Assembly (NCBI GenBank): GCA_009781725.1
Contig: WQVF01000020.1
Coordinates: forward strand, 1 to 49,780
From: Defluviitaleaceae bacterium
GTDB taxonomy: Bacteria > Bacillota > Clostridia > Lachnospirales > WQUN01
Reading direction: 5' to 3'
DNA length: 49,780 nt
The translations under genes were made by a program, and so were the position numbers. Below are positions 17,133 to 26,578 of the stretch, one piece after another. Within the stretch, counting starts at the first letter, position 1. Each line of letters starts with the position of its first letter. The notes under the pieces were generated by a model. The model was not told the DNA's origin, did no database searches, and worked only from the letters and a program-made list of their open reading frames with translations.

Positions 17133-17810
17133 ATGCCAACTTTACCCTTTACAAAGGAGGAATTTATGAACCCAATAATGGAAAATGTTGCCAAGCTCCG
17201 CAGGCACTACTCCGACAAAAGGAAGACAAGTTATGACAAATGGGATTTTTCCAAACTTGTAAAAAAGATTATCGGCAATATGACACGCAATACAGTCGCA
17301 ACTCCCATCGAAAAGATTTATGAAAAATTTAAAATCAAACTTGTCGAGCTTGACATGAAAGAGTTCGGAAGCGACGACGAAATTCTTGGTTTTGTAATTG
17401 CTAAAAACGAAAATTTTCAAGTGGAGACCGGAGAGTCAACAGTCGTTGCCGGTGTAAACAAAACCGATACACTTGCACGAAAACGGTTTTCTGCGGCACA
17501 CGAATTTTACCATGCTATATTCGATTTAAAAGATAGGATGAAGGTAGCGCAAAATAAAAAATTTGTTTCATCAGTTCGAATTTTGGGGGCTGAAAATTGT
17601 CCAGTTCAAGGTGAAAACGAAAAAAAAGCCAATGAGTTTGCCGCACAGCTTCTCATGCCAACAAAAAGTGTAACAAAGGCATACAAGAAAACCAAATCGG
17701 TGGAGGAGTTAGCTTCCATGTTTGGTGTTTCAGTAGGAAATATGCGTATTCGTCTCAGTAATCTTGGTCTTTTGGAAAAGTTTGACCATCCCAATTTTTC
17801 GCTCGTATAG
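17133..17810 (+). CDS. ImmA/IrrE-family zinc metallopeptidase
   Basis: 225 residues with the zinc motif H-E-F-Y-H at residues 123-127 inside 'RFSAAHEFYHAIFDLKD', and the third-ligand region 'KKANEFAAQLLMPTKSV'. ImmA-type peptidases cleave a partner repressor or anti-sigma factor, often to induce mobile elements or stress genes. The C-terminus has a small helix-turn-helix-like segment ('SVEELASMFGVSVGNMRIRL'). Two starts have good SDs: ATG 17133 (AGGAGG, 8 nt) and ATG 17166 (AGGAGG, 5 nt), and the longer form is given. No separate cro-like repressor lies beside it; the next gene is a small membrane protein. Confidence 0.85.
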   Translation: MPTLPFTKEEFMNPIMENVAKLRRHYSDKRKTSYDKWDFSKLVKKIIGNMTRNTVATPIEKIYEKFKIKLVELDMKEFGSDDEILGFVIAKNENFQVETGESTVVAGVNKTDTLARKRFSAAHEFYHAIFDLKDRMKVAQNKKFVSSVRILGAENCPVQGENEKKANEFAAQLLMPTKSVTKAYKKTKSVEELASMFGVSVGNMRIRLSNLGLLEKFDHPNFSLV

Positions 17811-17870
17811 TGGTATAGATAATGATGCAGGTAAATTCACTTCACATGAAGGGCGCACTAGGGGGGTATC

Positions 17871-18281
17871 TTGGAGGAACGACGCGATGCAATTGAACCT
17901 AAAGTCCCAGAGTCGAACTTCAACCAGGGCAAACAAGAATATACTTCTTGGCAGCTGAAGGACCCTATTGCTGAACTTATGTTTGCAGCCGCTCAAACAG
18001 TTGGAAAGACTTCAGGTATGACAGAGATTAACGCTGCTATGGATGTCATTGAGAAAGGTTATAAAGTAATGGATGGTATAAAAAATCGTCGCATTAAGCG
18101 GTTTAGAGAGGTAGTGGGAATTCTATTAATTGTTGTTACGTTTCTCCTCACTGTTTATTTCATACGGAGTCAAACGCATCACCTCATAACAATTTCGTTT
18201 CCGATAACCGGCATTTCATTCAGTGGTTATGTGTCAGGCAGATTTTGGCGTAGGGGCAAGGACAAGCCAGATGGCACATAG
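17871..18281 (+). CDS. Small two-helix membrane protein next to the ImmA-type gene
   Basis: 136 residues from a TTG start behind AGGGGGG. A soluble N-terminal half of about 75 residues, with a possible amphipathic helix, precedes a strong membrane helix ('VVGILLIVVTFLLTVYFI') and a weaker second one ('ISFPITGISFSGYVSG'), with a basic C-terminal tail. No known family recognised. It lies 60 nt after the peptidase and is likely co-transcribed, so it may be the peptidase's membrane partner or target (inference only). Confidence 0.6.
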   Translation: MEERRDAIEPKVPESNFNQGKQEYTSWQLKDPIAELMFAAAQTVGKTSGMTEINAAMDVIEKGYKVMDGIKNRRIKRFREVVGILLIVVTFLLTVYFIRSQTHHLITISFPITGISFSGYVSGRFWRRGKDKPDGT

Positions 18282-18322
18282 TAGTGCCATTTGCAGAAGT
18301 CGAAAAAATTTCAAATTCCCCC

Positions 18323-18351
18323 TTGACTTCCTATAATTAATAGAGTATTAT
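18323..18351 (+). promoter_or_regulatory. Promoter of the S10 ribosomal operon
   Basis: TTGACT (18323-18328), 17 nt, TATTAT (18346-18351), about 160 nt upstream of rpsJ. The long leader contains one full copy of the 74-nt double-hairpin element, so leader-based control is plausible. Confidence 0.75.
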
Positions 18352-18430
18352 CTCGCCTGTTCCGAAAAAATACTGGAAACAGCATCTTTGTGTCACCAAT
18401 CATGACACGCCCGGCTGCGTATAAGCTGTA

Positions 18431-18504
18431 TGAAACTTTTTTGCCTTCGGCAAAAACCGTAAATTTTTTCTGGATAGAAGCGTTTCCAGAAGAAAATTTA
18501 CTAG
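18431..18504 (+). repeat. 74-nt double-hairpin element, copy upstream of rpsJ
   Basis: First hairpin TTTTTGCC-TTC-GGCAAAAA; second stem AAATTTTTTCTGG paired with CCAGAAGAAAATTT around about 12 nt. It ends ACTAG, directly followed by TATTGGAGG, the rpsJ ribosome binding site. Confidence 0.88.
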
Positions 18505-18519
18505 TATTGGAGGTTCCTT

Positions 18520-18831
18520 ATGCAAAACCAAATCATTAGAATCAATCTAAAAGGCTATGATCACAAGCTGGTTGACCAATCCGTAGCCCAAATCATCGAA
18601 ACCGCAAAGCGTACAGGTGCCAGAGTCTCCGGCCCTATCCCCTTGCCCACCAAAAAGGAAGTTGTCACAATCCTTCGTGCGGTACACAAGTATAAGGACT
18701 CCCGTGAGCAGTTCGAGATGAGAACGCATAAGCGGTTGATTGATATCCACGCCTCTACTCCCAAGACAGCAGACGCATTAGGTCGTCTTGACCTTCCCGA
18801 GGGCGTAGATATCAAAGTAGAAGTAAAATAA
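18520..18831 (+). CDS. rpsJ: Ribosomal protein S10
   Basis: 103 residues, full length for S10, a 30S head protein that also serves NusB in antitermination. The N-terminus '[15 protein letters not shown]' and '[16 protein letters not shown]' are typical, although the usual 'RRIRIRLKAYDH' opening is shortened. It is the first gene of the S10 cluster, with its own promoter 160 nt upstream and the double-hairpin element in its leader. SD TTGGAGG. Confidence 0.97.
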   Translation: MQNQIIRINLKGYDHKLVDQSVAQIIETAKRTGARVSGPIPLPTKKEVVTILRAVHKYKDSREQFEMRTHKRLIDIHASTPKTADALGRLDLPEGVDIKVEVK

Positions 18832-18836
18832 CTTAC

Positions 18837-18892
18837 ACCGCAATTTTTTTCTGTATTAAAGCCTACAGAAAAAAATTACTTGATAAGGAAGT
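18837..18892 (+). repeat. Half copy of the double-hairpin element upstream of rplC
   Basis: Only the second hairpin remains: AATTTTTTTCTGTA (18842-18855) pairs perfectly with TACAGAAAAAAATT (18864-18877). The tip differs from other copies (CTGTA/TACAG) but stays complementary. ACTTG and the rplC SD follow. Confidence 0.7.
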
Positions 18893-18899
18893 GACATAA

Positions 18900-19535
18900 A
18901 TGAAGAAAGCAATTTTAGCGAAAAAATTGGGTATGACCCAAGTCTTCGCTCCAGACGGAACAGTAACTCCTGTAACCGTACTGGAAGCCGGCCCCTGTCT
19001 CGTTGTTCAAAAGAAAACAATGGAAAACGACGGTTATGCCGCATTGCAGGTAGGCTTTGATACCATTAAGCCCAAGCATGTAAACGAGCCCAAAAAAGGC
19101 CACTACGAAGCCAATGTAAAAGGCCAAGCCCCTCGCCGCTATCTCCGCGAGTTCAGGCTGGAAGACTGCGACCAGTTTGAAGTCGGCGCCGAAATCAAGG
19201 CCGACGTATTTGTCCCTGGTGACCTTGTGGATGTGTCCGCAATTTCCAAAGGTAAAGGGTTCCAGGGCGCAATCAAGCGCCATGGGCAACATCGCGGCCC
19301 CCTTACTCACGGTTCTAAGTATCACCGTGGACTAGGCTCCATGGGCCCTGGTACAACTCCTGGCCGTGTCCGCAAAGGCAAGAAAATGCCAGGACACATG
19401 GGTGCCAAAAGAATCACCATTCAAAACCTAGAAATAGTAAAAGCAGACCCGGAGAAGAATCTTCTTCTAATAAAAGGTGCAATCCCCGGAGTTAAGGGTG
19501 CACTTGTAACTATCAAGGATACCGTCAAGCAATAA
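18900..19535 (+). CDS. rplC: Ribosomal protein L3
   Basis: 211 residues. It opens '[20 protein letters not shown]' and holds the central '[20 protein letters not shown]' loop that reaches the peptidyl-transferase centre of the 50S subunit. '[18 protein letters not shown]' is the conserved basic stretch. Second gene of the S10 operon; SD AAGGAAGTG. The 68-nt spacer before it carries the half element. Confidence 0.98.
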   Translation: MKKAILAKKLGMTQVFAPDGTVTPVTVLEAGPCLVVQKKTMENDGYAALQVGFDTIKPKHVNEPKKGHYEANVKGQAPRRYLREFRLEDCDQFEVGAEIKADVFVPGDLVDVSAISKGKGFQGAIKRHGQHRGPLTHGSKYHRGLGSMGPGTTPGRVRKGKKMPGHMGAKRITIQNLEIVKADPEKNLLLIKGAIPGVKGALVTIKDTVKQ

Positions 19536-19598
19536 ACACTGTCGCGGTGGCACGCGGCCCCAAAGAGGAGCAATGACGGACTTTAGGAGTGATTGAAT

Positions 19599-20219
19599 AT
19601 GCCATCAGTTCCCATTAAAAACATCAAAGGCGAAACCGTTGGGGAAATGGAGCTTGCCGAAGCCCTATTTGGTGTAGACGTAAACCAACACGCCCTTCAC
19701 ATGGCAGTTGTGCAGTATCTTGCCAACCAACGCCAAGGCACCAAGTCAACCAAGACCCGCTCAGAGGTAAGAGGCGGTGGCCGTAAACCTTGGAGGCAAA
19801 AAGGCACAGGCCGTGCCCGTCAAGGGACAATCCGTGCCCCGCACTTCGTAGGCGGCGGCGTGGTGTTTGCACCAAAGCCCAGGGATTTCTCCATCAGGCT
19901 TAACAAGAAACAAAAAAGGCTGGCCCTCAAATCAGCTCTTTCCGATAAAGTCAACCAAGGTAAGCTGGTCGTACTGGAAAGCCTTGACCTTCCGGAAATC
20001 AAAACCAAAGCCATGGTGGAGGTATGTGAGAAGCTGGAGCTTGGCAAAAGCTTATTCGTGATGACTGGCAGTAATAAAAACGTAATCCTCTCCGCTCGTA
20101 ATATTCCTAACGTCAAAACAGCAGCGGTTAACACAATAAATGTTTATGATATTCTCAAATACGATAACTTTGTAGTAACCAAGGAAGCAGTAGAAGAAAT
20201 GCAGGAGGTGTATGCATAA
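19599..20219 (+). CDS. rplD: Ribosomal protein L4
   Basis: 206 residues. The long extended loop 'KTRSEVRGGGRKPWRQKGTG' lines the 50S exit tunnel. ATG at 19599 behind GGAGTGA. L4 is the known autoregulator of the S10 operon in some bacteria, but whether this holds here is unknown. The last base of its TAA is the first base of the rplW ATG. Confidence 0.98.
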   Translation: MPSVPIKNIKGETVGEMELAEALFGVDVNQHALHMAVVQYLANQRQGTKSTKTRSEVRGGGRKPWRQKGTGRARQGTIRAPHFVGGGVVFAPKPRDFSIRLNKKQKRLALKSALSDKVNQGKLVVLESLDLPEIKTKAMVEVCEKLELGKSLFVMTGSNKNVILSARNIPNVKTAAVNTINVYDILKYDNFVVTKEAVEEMQEVYA

Positions 20220-20527
20220 TGGCCGACCTCAAATACTATGACGTAATCCTTAAACCACTGATGACAGAAAAAAGCATGACCTTGCTGGAAGACCAATGCT
20301 ATGCATTCTATGTACACCCCGACGCAACCAAGGTTCAAATCAAAGAAGCAGTGGAAAAACTCTTCACCGGCACCAAAGTGGCAAAAGTCAATACCCAAAC
20401 CACACATCCAAAGAAACGCCACCGCCGCACCAACGAAGGGGGCTTCCGCCCAGGCCGTACAGTAAAGCGTAAAAAGGCTTTGGTAACCCTGTCAGCTGGT
20501 AGCATTGAGTTATTCGAAGGAATCTAA
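20219..20527 (+). CDS. rplW: Ribosomal protein L23
   Basis: 102 residues with the typical 'DVILKPLMTEKSMTLLED' start and 'YAFYVHPDATKVQIKEAVE' core. L23 sits at the tunnel exit and docks trigger factor and SRP. Start overlaps the rplD stop by one base; its SD AGGAGGTG lies inside rplD. Confidence 0.98.
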   Translation: MADLKYYDVILKPLMTEKSMTLLEDQCYAFYVHPDATKVQIKEAVEKLFTGTKVAKVNTQTTHPKKRHRRTNEGGFRPGRTVKRKKALVTLSAGSIELFEGI

Positions 20528-20552
20528 TCTCTAACCCGAAGGAGTAAACATT

Positions 20553-21386
20553 ATGGGAGTAAAACGCTATAGACCCATAACCCCCTCTCAACGACAGATG
20601 ACCGTTAGCGACTTTGCTGAAATCACAAAGTCAACGCCGGAAAAAAGTCTCACCGTTCACCTAAAGAAGCACTCGGGACGTAACGGCCAAGGCAAAATCA
20701 CTGTTCGCCATAGAGGCGGCGGGGCGAAAATTAAATATAGAATCATAGATTTTAAGCGCAACAAAGACGGTGTACCCGCAAAGGTTGCCGCAATAGAATA
20801 CGATCCCAACCGTACCGCATATATAGCTCTCCTGTTCTATGCTGACGGGGAAAAGAAATACATCCTTGCCCCTCATGGCCTCAAGGTAGGAGACAAGCTA
20901 ATGAGCGGTACTGATGCGGAAGTAAGGGTAGGCAATTCCCTCCCCATGAAGTCAATCCCAGTTGGCACCGAAATTCACAATATAGAAATGAAACCAGGCG
21001 CAGGTGGGCAGCTCGTCCGCTCCGCTGGTAACGTAGCCCAGCTGATGGCAAAAGACGAAAAATATGCCACAGTCCGCCTTCCAAGCAGCGAAATGAGAAT
21101 GGTTCCTGTAAACTGCCGTGCAACAATCGGCCAAATCGGCAACCTGGACAACGAGCTGATTAATATCGGTAAGGCAGGGAAAAAGCGTCATATGGGCATC
21201 AGGCCAACGGTCAGAGGTTCTGTCATGAACCCCAACGACCACCCTCACGGTGGTGGCGAAGGCCGCTCGCCAATAGGCCGCCCCGCACCTTCAACACCTT
21301 GGGGTAAGCCCGCGCTAGGCTACAAAACCCGTAAGAAGAACAAGCAAAGCAATAAGTATATAGTCCGTAAGCGCGGCAGTAAGTAG
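20553..21386 (+). CDS. rplB: Ribosomal protein L2
   Basis: 277 residues, full length. Conserved near the C-terminus is '[19 protein letters not shown]', with the His important for peptidyl-transferase assembly. The N-terminal '[20 protein letters not shown]' is normal. SD AAGGAG in a 25-nt spacer after rplW. Confidence 0.98.
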   Translation: MGVKRYRPITPSQRQMTVSDFAEITKSTPEKSLTVHLKKHSGRNGQGKITVRHRGGGAKIKYRIIDFKRNKDGVPAKVAAIEYDPNRTAYIALLFYADGEKKYILAPHGLKVGDKLMSGTDAEVRVGNSLPMKSIPVGTEIHNIEMKPGAGGQLVRSAGNVAQLMAKDEKYATVRLPSSEMRMVPVNCRATIGQIGNLDNELINIGKAGKKRHMGIRPTVRGSVMNPNDHPHGGGEGRSPIGRPAPSTPWGKPALGYKTRKKNKQSNKYIVRKRGSK

Positions 21387-21459
21387 GAGTGGTATAAACA
21401 TCCGCAAAGCGGATTTTGCACATCCTAATTACCCGCCGACGAAGGAGGCACAAATACAC

Positions 21460-21744
21460 ATGGGCAGATCGCTTAAAAAAGGTCCCTTTGCAGACGACCA
21501 TTTGCTAAAAAAAGTCGACGCAATGAACCAAACTACCAATAAACAAGTTATCAAGACCTGGTCACGCCGGTCTACAATATTCCCCGAAATGATTGGCCAT
21601 ACAATCGCAGTACATGATGGCCGTAAACATGTCCCTGTCTATATCACCGAAGATATGGTTGGGCATAAGCTAGGCGAGTTTGCCGCCACCCGCACATACC
21701 GCGGTCATGGCAAAGACGCCGAAAAACGCAGTCGCGTAAAGTAG
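21460..21744 (+). CDS. rpsS: Ribosomal protein S19
   Basis: 94 residues; '[17 protein letters not shown]' opening and '[19 protein letters not shown]' core are diagnostic. Binds the 30S head near S13. SD GAAGGAGG. The 73-nt spacer behind rplB holds a small ATCCGC-AAA-GCGGAT hairpin but no copy of the 74-nt element. Confidence 0.98.
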   Translation: MGRSLKKGPFADDHLLKKVDAMNQTTNKQVIKTWSRRSTIFPEMIGHTIAVHDGRKHVPVYITEDMVGHKLGEFAATRTYRGHGKDAEKRSRVK

Positions 21745-21757
21745 GAGGTCTCAAGCT

Positions 21758-22147
21758 ATGCCAAAAGGATCAAGAAGCCAATATAAACAAACACGTAACG
21801 CGGAAAATAGAGAAACACGCCCTCATGCTCACCATATGTTTGCCCGTATTTCTGATACAAAGGCCCGCATTGTACTTGAGCAAATCAAAGGCAAAGGTGT
21901 GGAGGAAGCCGCAGCCATCTTAGACTACTCGCCAAGATACGGCGCGTACCTGATTGGTAAAGTGCTAAAATCCGCCGCCGCCAACGCAGAAGAAAACCAT
22001 GGCCTAGACAGGTCTGAACTATTTGTAGAAGAAGTAATCGCTAACCAAGGGCCCACCTTAAAGCGTATCCAGCCCAGAGCAAAGGGCCGTGCATACCGCA
22101 TTAACAAGAAGATGAGCCATATCACGATTATTTTAAACGAGAGGTGA
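21758..22147 (+). CDS. rplV: Ribosomal protein L22
   Basis: 129 residues with '[20 protein letters not shown]' and the C-terminal tunnel loop '[20 protein letters not shown]'. The N-terminus is about 15 residues longer than in B. subtilis. SD TAGGAGG, 13 nt after rpsS. Confidence 0.97.
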   Translation: MPKGSRSQYKQTRNAENRETRPHAHHMFARISDTKARIVLEQIKGKGVEEAAAILDYSPRYGAYLIGKVLKSAAANAEENHGLDRSELFVEEVIANQGPTLKRIQPRAKGRAYRINKKMSHITIILNER

Positions 22148-22151
22148 ATTC

Positions 22152-22916
22152 ATGGGCCAAAAAGTAAATCCCCACGGTCTGCGTCTGGGCATTAACAAAG
22201 AATGGGACTCCGTATGGTATGCAGAACGGGACTATGCCAAACTGCTGCTAGAGGACTACAAACTCCGCACTCATCTTAAGACTAAGCTCTACAAAGCCCA
22301 GGTCTCCAAGATAAGAATCCAGCGCACAACCGATAGGGTAAAAATAACAATCCACACCGCAAGCCCTGGTATTATCATTGGCCGTAGCGGTCAAGCAATC
22401 CTTGATTTGACCAATGAGCTTCAAAAGCTTATCGGTGTAGGTGCAGATGAGCGCAAAGTTGATGTCAACATTGTAGAAATCAAGCGTAAAGAACTTGACG
22501 CTCAGCTCGTAGCCGAAGATATAGCCCTTCAATTAGAAAATCGCGTTACCTTCCGCAGGGCTATGAAGCAGGCAATGGGGCGCACGATGAAAATGGGCGC
22601 ACGTGGCATCAAGACCGCTGTGTCAGGCCGCTTAGGCGGAGCCGACATTGCAAGAACCGAAAGCTATCACGAAGGTACAATCCCACTGCAAACTTTGCGT
22701 GCAGATATAGATTATGGCTTTGCCGAAGCCAAGACTACCTATGGTAAGCTTGGTGTCAAGGTATGGCTGTACAAAGGCGAGGTAATCCCAGGAGCACCAC
22801 AGCGGGAAGACAGACCCAGAAGAGATAGACGAGACAACAGGGAAGGAGGACGTAATCATGCTAATGCCCAAAAGGGTAAAACGTCGCAAGCAGTTCCGCG
22901 GCAGAATGACAGGTAA
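22152..22916 (+). CDS. rpsC: Ribosomal protein S3, with charged C-terminal tail
   Basis: 254 residues. KH domain with '[20 protein letters not shown]' and the conserved '[20 protein letters not shown]'. The C-terminal 40 residues are a low-complexity Arg/Asp/Asn/Gln tail, longer than usual, and their coding sequence overlaps the start of rplP by 59 nt. The S3 core ends before the overlap, so the tail may be tolerated rather than needed. SD GAGGTGAATTC. Confidence 0.96.
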   Translation: MGQKVNPHGLRLGINKEWDSVWYAERDYAKLLLEDYKLRTHLKTKLYKAQVSKIRIQRTTDRVKITIHTASPGIIIGRSGQAILDLTNELQKLIGVGADERKVDVNIVEIKRKELDAQLVAEDIALQLENRVTFRRAMKQAMGRTMKMGARGIKTAVSGRLGGADIARTESYHEGTIPLQTLRADIDYGFAEAKTTYGKLGVKVWLYKGEVIPGAPQREDRPRRDRRDNREGGRNHANAQKGKTSQAVPRQNDR

Positions 22917-23310
22917 AGCACTCAGAGGTAATTCTATTACCTATGGGGATTATGGCCTCGTGGCAATGGAACCAACATGGATTACCGCCAACCAAATCGA
23001 GTCCGCCCGTATCGTGCTCAATCGTACAATGCGCCGCGGTGGTAAAGTTTGGATAAAAATTTTCCCAGATAAACCCGTGACTCAAAAACCAGCTGAAACC
23101 CGTATGGGTAGCGGTAAAGGTTCACCAGAATACTGGGTGGCTGTAGTAAAACCGGGAAGAGTAATGTTCGAAATCTCAGGTGCCGATGAAGAACTTTCTC
23201 GCAAGGCACTTAAGCTGGCTTCCTACAAGCTTCCGATAAAATGCAAAATCGTAACCAAGGCGGAGCAGATTGCAGAAGCAGAAGCCCAAGCAGCAGCTGA
23301 AGCGCAATAA
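22858..23310 (+). CDS. rplP: Ribosomal protein L16
   Basis: 150 residues; the start '[19 protein letters not shown]' and the '[18 protein letters not shown]' motif near the tRNA-binding face are classic. SD AAGGAGGACG lies within rpsC, and the two genes overlap in different frames by 59 nt. The C-terminus has an Ala/Glu-rich tail of about 15 residues beyond the usual end. Confidence 0.98.
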   Translation: MLMPKRVKRRKQFRGRMTGKALRGNSITYGDYGLVAMEPTWITANQIESARIVLNRTMRRGGKVWIKIFPDKPVTQKPAETRMGSGKGSPEYWVAVVKPGRVMFEISGADEELSRKALKLASYKLPIKCKIVTKAEQIAEAEAQAAAEAQ

Positions 23311-23328
23311 TAAAAGGAGGCTGAGGTC

Positions 23329-23586
23329 ATGAAATCAAAGAAATACCTGGCATCCCTTAACGATAAATCCGTTGATGAATTAAACCTAGAGCTGGTCAAC
23401 ACAAAGAAGGAACTCTTCAACCTACGTTTCCAAAACGCAACCAACCAGTTAGACAACACAGCAAGAATCAACGAGGTCCGGAAAAATATCGCACGGATAC
23501 AGACCGTAATTACCCAGCGTGTAAAAGGAGAAGGCAAAAAGCCTCTATCCAGAGCATCTAGGAAAAAAGCGGTAGCCACAAGCTAA
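23329..23586 (+). CDS. rpmC: Ribosomal protein L29
   Basis: 85 residues: two helices with '[19 protein letters not shown]' and '[17 protein letters not shown]', the normal L29 fold near the tunnel exit. About 15 basic residues are added at the C-terminus. SD AAAGGAGG. Confidence 0.96.
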   Translation: MKSKKYLASLNDKSVDELNLELVNTKKELFNLRFQNATNQLDNTARINEVRKNIARIQTVITQRVKGEGKKPLSRASRKKAVATS

Positions 23587-23607
23587 TAGAGTAAGGGAGG
23601 CAAGACG

Positions 23608-23880
23608 GTGCAACCAGAAAAGCAAACAGAGCGGAACCTACGCAAAACAAGAATCGGCAGGGTAGTCAGCGACAAGATGGACAAAACCATCGTAGTGGCC
23701 GTAGAAAACCGCATCAAGCACCCCGTAATAGGCAAAATCGTAAAGCGCACCTATAAACTAAAGGCCCATGACGAGCTCAACGATTGTAATATCGGCGACA
23801 GAGTAAGGGTTATGGAAACACGCCCATTATCCAAGGATAAGCGTTGGCGTTTGGTTTCCATCATTGAGAAGGCGAAGTAG
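23608..23880 (+). CDS. rpsQ: Ribosomal protein S17
   Basis: 90 residues from a GTG start behind GGGAGG. OB-fold with '[19 protein letters not shown]' and '[19 protein letters not shown]'. Primary 16S-binding protein of the 30S body. Confidence 0.97.
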   Translation: MQPEKQTERNLRKTRIGRVVSDKMDKTIVVAVENRIKHPVIGKIVKRTYKLKAHDELNDCNIGDRVRVMETRPLSKDKRWRLVSIIEKAK

Positions 23881-23906
23881 AGTCCTTTCATTAGGAGGAA
23901 ACATCT

Positions 23907-24275
23907 ATGATTCAACAAGAAAGTAGGCTCCGCTCCGCTGACAATTCCGGCGCGAAAGAGCTCCTATGTATCCGCGTATTAGGCGGAAGTAAGCGCAGAT
24001 ACGGCAATGTCGGTGACATCATTGTATGTGCCGTTAAAGACGCAACTCCCGGCGGCGTCGTCAAAAAAGGTGAAGTCGTGCGCGCAGTTATCGTGCGCAC
24101 TGTCAAGGGCCTTAGCCGCCCAGACGGCTCCTCCATCCGCTTTGACGAAAACGCAGCTGTTATAATCAAGGAAGACTTGACCCCAAGGGGCACACGTATC
24201 TTTGGCCCGGTGGCAAGAGAACTTAGGGAAAAGCAATTTTCCCGCATAATTTCATTGGCACCGGAAGTGCTGTAA
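23907..24275 (+). CDS. rplN: Ribosomal protein L14
   Basis: 122 residues, exact family length. '[20 protein letters not shown]' and the C-terminal '[15 protein letters not shown]' are diagnostic. First gene of the spc section; contacts L19 and the 30S subunit. SD TTAGGAGG. Confidence 0.98.
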   Translation: MIQQESRLRSADNSGAKELLCIRVLGGSKRRYGNVGDIIVCAVKDATPGGVVKKGEVVRAVIVRTVKGLSRPDGSSIRFDENAAVIIKEDLTPRGTRIFGPVARELREKQFSRIISLAPEVL

Positions 24276-24288
24276 AGTGAGGTAACCC

Positions 24289-24654
24289 ATGAAATCGAGT
24301 CCACAGAAAATAAAAACAAAAATCCGTCGCGATGATACGGTTCAGGTTGTAGCTGGCAAGGAAGTCGGCCGTACCGGTAAGGTCCTGATGATTGACCGTG
24401 AGAAAAACCGCGTAATCGTGGAAGGCCTGAATATGCAAACAAAGCATCAAAAGCCTAACCGCGCCAACCAAACCGGCGGTATCACTCGCACCGAGGCACC
24501 ACTTAACCTTTCCAATGTGATGTATCTCCACAAAGGGAAGCCTACCCGCCTTGGATTCAAGGTAAACGTAGAGATAACAGAGGTAGATGGTAAGCAAAAG
24601 CGTACAGTAACAAAGCAACGCTACGCCAAGTCCACCGGAGAAATTATAGAATAA
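24289..24654 (+). CDS. rplX: Ribosomal protein L24
   Basis: 121 residues with the KOW motif 'DDTVQVVAGKEVGRTGKVL' and 'MYLHKGKPTRLGFKV'. Early assembly protein of the 50S subunit. About 15 residues longer than the B. subtilis protein, mostly at the N- and C-termini. SD GTGAGGTAA. Confidence 0.97.
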   Translation: MKSSPQKIKTKIRRDDTVQVVAGKEVGRTGKVLMIDREKNRVIVEGLNMQTKHQKPNRANQTGGITRTEAPLNLSNVMYLHKGKPTRLGFKVNVEITEVDGKQKRTVTKQRYAKSTGEIIE

Positions 24655-24705
24655 AGCAAGCTATTGTGCGGATGGAATCGCGCATGAATTAGCTAGGAGG
24701 AACTT

Positions 24706-25257
24706 ATGAGTCGGTTAAGAGGCATGTACGATACCGAAATCATCGATGCAATGATGAAGAAGTTCGGATATAAGAACAAGCTGGCTGTACCCAAAATCGA
24801 AAAAGTAGTAGTTAACATCGGCTTAGGCGAAGCAAAGGAAAACGCTAAGGTCATAGAACATGCTACTAATGATATCACTGTAATCACCGGCCAAAAGCCT
24901 GTGGTAACAAAGGCAAAGAAATCTATCTCAGCCTTTAAGCTAAGAGCCGGAATGCCAGTAGGCACAAAGGTAACTCTTAGAGGTGCTAAGATGTATAGCT
25001 TTGTTGACAGGCTGATAAATGTAGCCATCCCTCGTGTAAGAGACTTCCGAGGTGTCAGCCCGGATGCTTTTGACGGCAGAGGCAACTATACTCTGGGAAT
25101 CAAGGAGCAACTTATTTTCCCAGAGATTTCATATGACCAGATTGACAAGCTTAGAGGCATGGAAGTGGTTTTCGTAACCACCGCAAACACTGACGAGGAA
25201 GCAAGAGAGCTACTTTCCCTGTTTGGAATGCCATTTGTAAGACCAGGGCAGCAATAA
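24706..25257 (+). CDS. rplE: Ribosomal protein L5
   Basis: 183 residues; '[19 protein letters not shown]', '[19 protein letters not shown]' and '[20 protein letters not shown]' are conserved. Binds 5S rRNA and contacts P-site tRNA. SD CTAGGAGG. The 51-nt spacer before it ends TTAGCTAGGAGG, like the tail of the 74-nt element, but no hairpins remain. Confidence 0.98.
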   Translation: MSRLRGMYDTEIIDAMMKKFGYKNKLAVPKIEKVVVNIGLGEAKENAKVIEHATNDITVITGQKPVVTKAKKSISAFKLRAGMPVGTKVTLRGAKMYSFVDRLINVAIPRVRDFRGVSPDAFDGRGNYTLGIKEQLIFPEISYDQIDKLRGMEVVFVTTANTDEEARELLSLFGMPFVRPGQQ

Positions 25258-25258
25258 A

Positions 25259-25331
25259 TGAAACTTTTTTGCCTACGGCAAAAACCGTAAATTTTTTTTG
25301 AGTGGAAACATCCCAGAAGAAAATTTACTAG
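25259..25331 (+). repeat. Double-hairpin element, copy upstream of rpsN
   Basis: 73 nt. First hairpin TTTTTGCC-TAC-GGCAAAAA perfect. The second stem is weakened in this copy (left arm AAATTTTTTTTGAGTGG against CATCCCAGAAGAAAATTT). Ends ACTAG and is followed by TCAGGAGG, the rpsN SD. Confidence 0.85.
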
Positions 25332-25344
25332 TCAGGAGGTTACT

Positions 25345-25530
25345 ATGGCAAAAAAAGCATTAATATTAAAATCACAAAAACCGCCAAAATTCTCAACTAG
25401 GGCATACAGACGCTGTAATATCTGTGGTCGCCCTCACGCCAATTTGCGCAAGTATGGCATCTGCCGTATATGTTTTAGAGAATTAGCGTACAAGGGTCAA
25501 ATCCCTGGTGTACGTAAGGCTAGCTGGTAA
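25345..25530 (+). CDS. rpsN: Ribosomal protein S14, zinc-binding type
   Basis: 61 residues, the short zinc form with Cys24, Cys27, Cys40 and Cys43 in '[20 protein letters not shown]'. Assembles late into the 30S head. The N-terminus '[20 protein letters not shown]' fits the type. The element copy fills the whole gap to rplE. Confidence 0.97.
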   Translation: MAKKALILKSQKPPKFSTRAYRRCNICGRPHANLRKYGICRICFRELAYKGQIPGVRKASW

Positions 25531-25559
25531 TAAAGTTGTAAACAGAAGGAGGAGCGCTA

Positions 25560-25958
25560 ATGTTGTCCGACCCTATAGCGGATATGCTCACCAGGATTCG
25601 TAATGCTAACATGGCCAGACATACGACTGTGGACATTCCATCGTCTCAAATGAAAGTTGCCATTGCACAGATTTTGCAAAAAGAAGGCTATGTCAAAGGT
25701 TATGAGATAATTAAAGACGGCGTAAAGCAAACCATGCGTATAACCCTAAAGTATGGCCGCAACAAAAATGATAAGGTCATCGCAGGCCTAAAGCGCATCT
25801 CTAAGCCAGGCCTCAGGGTCTATGCCAACTGTGAAGATTTGCCCAAGGTTCTCAATGGGCTTGGCCTTGCCATTGTTTCCACTAACAAAGGTGTAGTCAC
25901 AGACAGAGAAGCCCGTAAGCTGGGCGTAGGTGGCGAAGTACTTGCATTTGTATGGTAA
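25560..25958 (+). CDS. rpsH: Ribosomal protein S8
   Basis: 132 residues: '[20 protein letters not shown]' start and '[21 protein letters not shown]' end (the last stretch is the 16S-binding domain). In E. coli S8 represses the spc operon; no matching site was identified here. SD AGGAGGAGCG. Confidence 0.98.
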   Translation: MLSDPIADMLTRIRNANMARHTTVDIPSSQMKVAIAQILQKEGYVKGYEIIKDGVKQTMRITLKYGRNKNDKVIAGLKRISKPGLRVYANCEDLPKVLNGLGLAIVSTNKGVVTDREARKLGVGGEVLAFVW

Positions 25959-26016
25959 AAGCCTTTGTCTAAAGTGACAAAACCAGAAAAGTAACATAAC
26001 GAAGGAGGTGCAGAAC

Positions 26017-26559
26017 ATGTCAAGGATTGGTAAACTTCCCATAGTGATTCCCTCAGGCTTGAAAGTCGACCTAAAAGAAGGCAATCTTCTCACAGTCGAA
26101 GGCCCAAAGGGAAAACTTACACGCAAACTTTCTCCCGACATGAACATCGCACAGGAAGACGGGCAGTTAAAAATAACCCGCCCCAATGATTTAAAACGCT
26201 TTAAGGCACTTCACGGTCTCACTCGCACACTGATTAATAACATGGTGGTGGGTGTGACCCAGGGCTATGAAAAGAAACTGGAGATTAACGGTACCGGTTA
26301 TCGTGCTGCCAAAGCTGGCAACAAGCTGACCCTTACACTGGGTTATTCCCACCCCATAGAAATGGAAGATCCCGAGGGCGTAACTACAACAGTTGATGGT
26401 AATACCAAAATAACTGTCTCCGGTATAGATAAGGAAAAAGTCGGCCAGCATGCCGCCAATATACGTTCCAAGCGTGAACCTGAACCTTACAAAGGCAAGG
26501 GTATCAAGTACGAGACCGAAAGAATCAGACGCAAAGCCGGTAAGGCCGGTAAGAAATAA
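26017..26559 (+). CDS. rplF: Ribosomal protein L6
   Basis: 180 residues from the ATG 8 nt after AAGGAGG (an ATG 9 nt upstream overlaps the SD and is not favoured). Two similar domains; the C-terminal '[20 protein letters not shown]' is diagnostic. Near the GTPase centre of the 50S subunit. Confidence 0.98.
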   Translation: MSRIGKLPIVIPSGLKVDLKEGNLLTVEGPKGKLTRKLSPDMNIAQEDGQLKITRPNDLKRFKALHGLTRTLINNMVVGVTQGYEKKLEINGTGYRAAKAGNKLTLTLGYSHPIEMEDPEGVTTTVDGNTKITVSGIDKEKVGQHAANIRSKREPEPYKGKGIKYETERIRRKAGKAGKK

Positions 26560-26578
26560 AAACGGTAGGTGAGAGGCA

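Noticed and set aside
23912..24442. Long antisense frames opposite rplN/rplX and opposite oppC (39541-40197)
   Set aside because: Composition follows the codon bias of the sense genes; no SD and no protein-like pattern.
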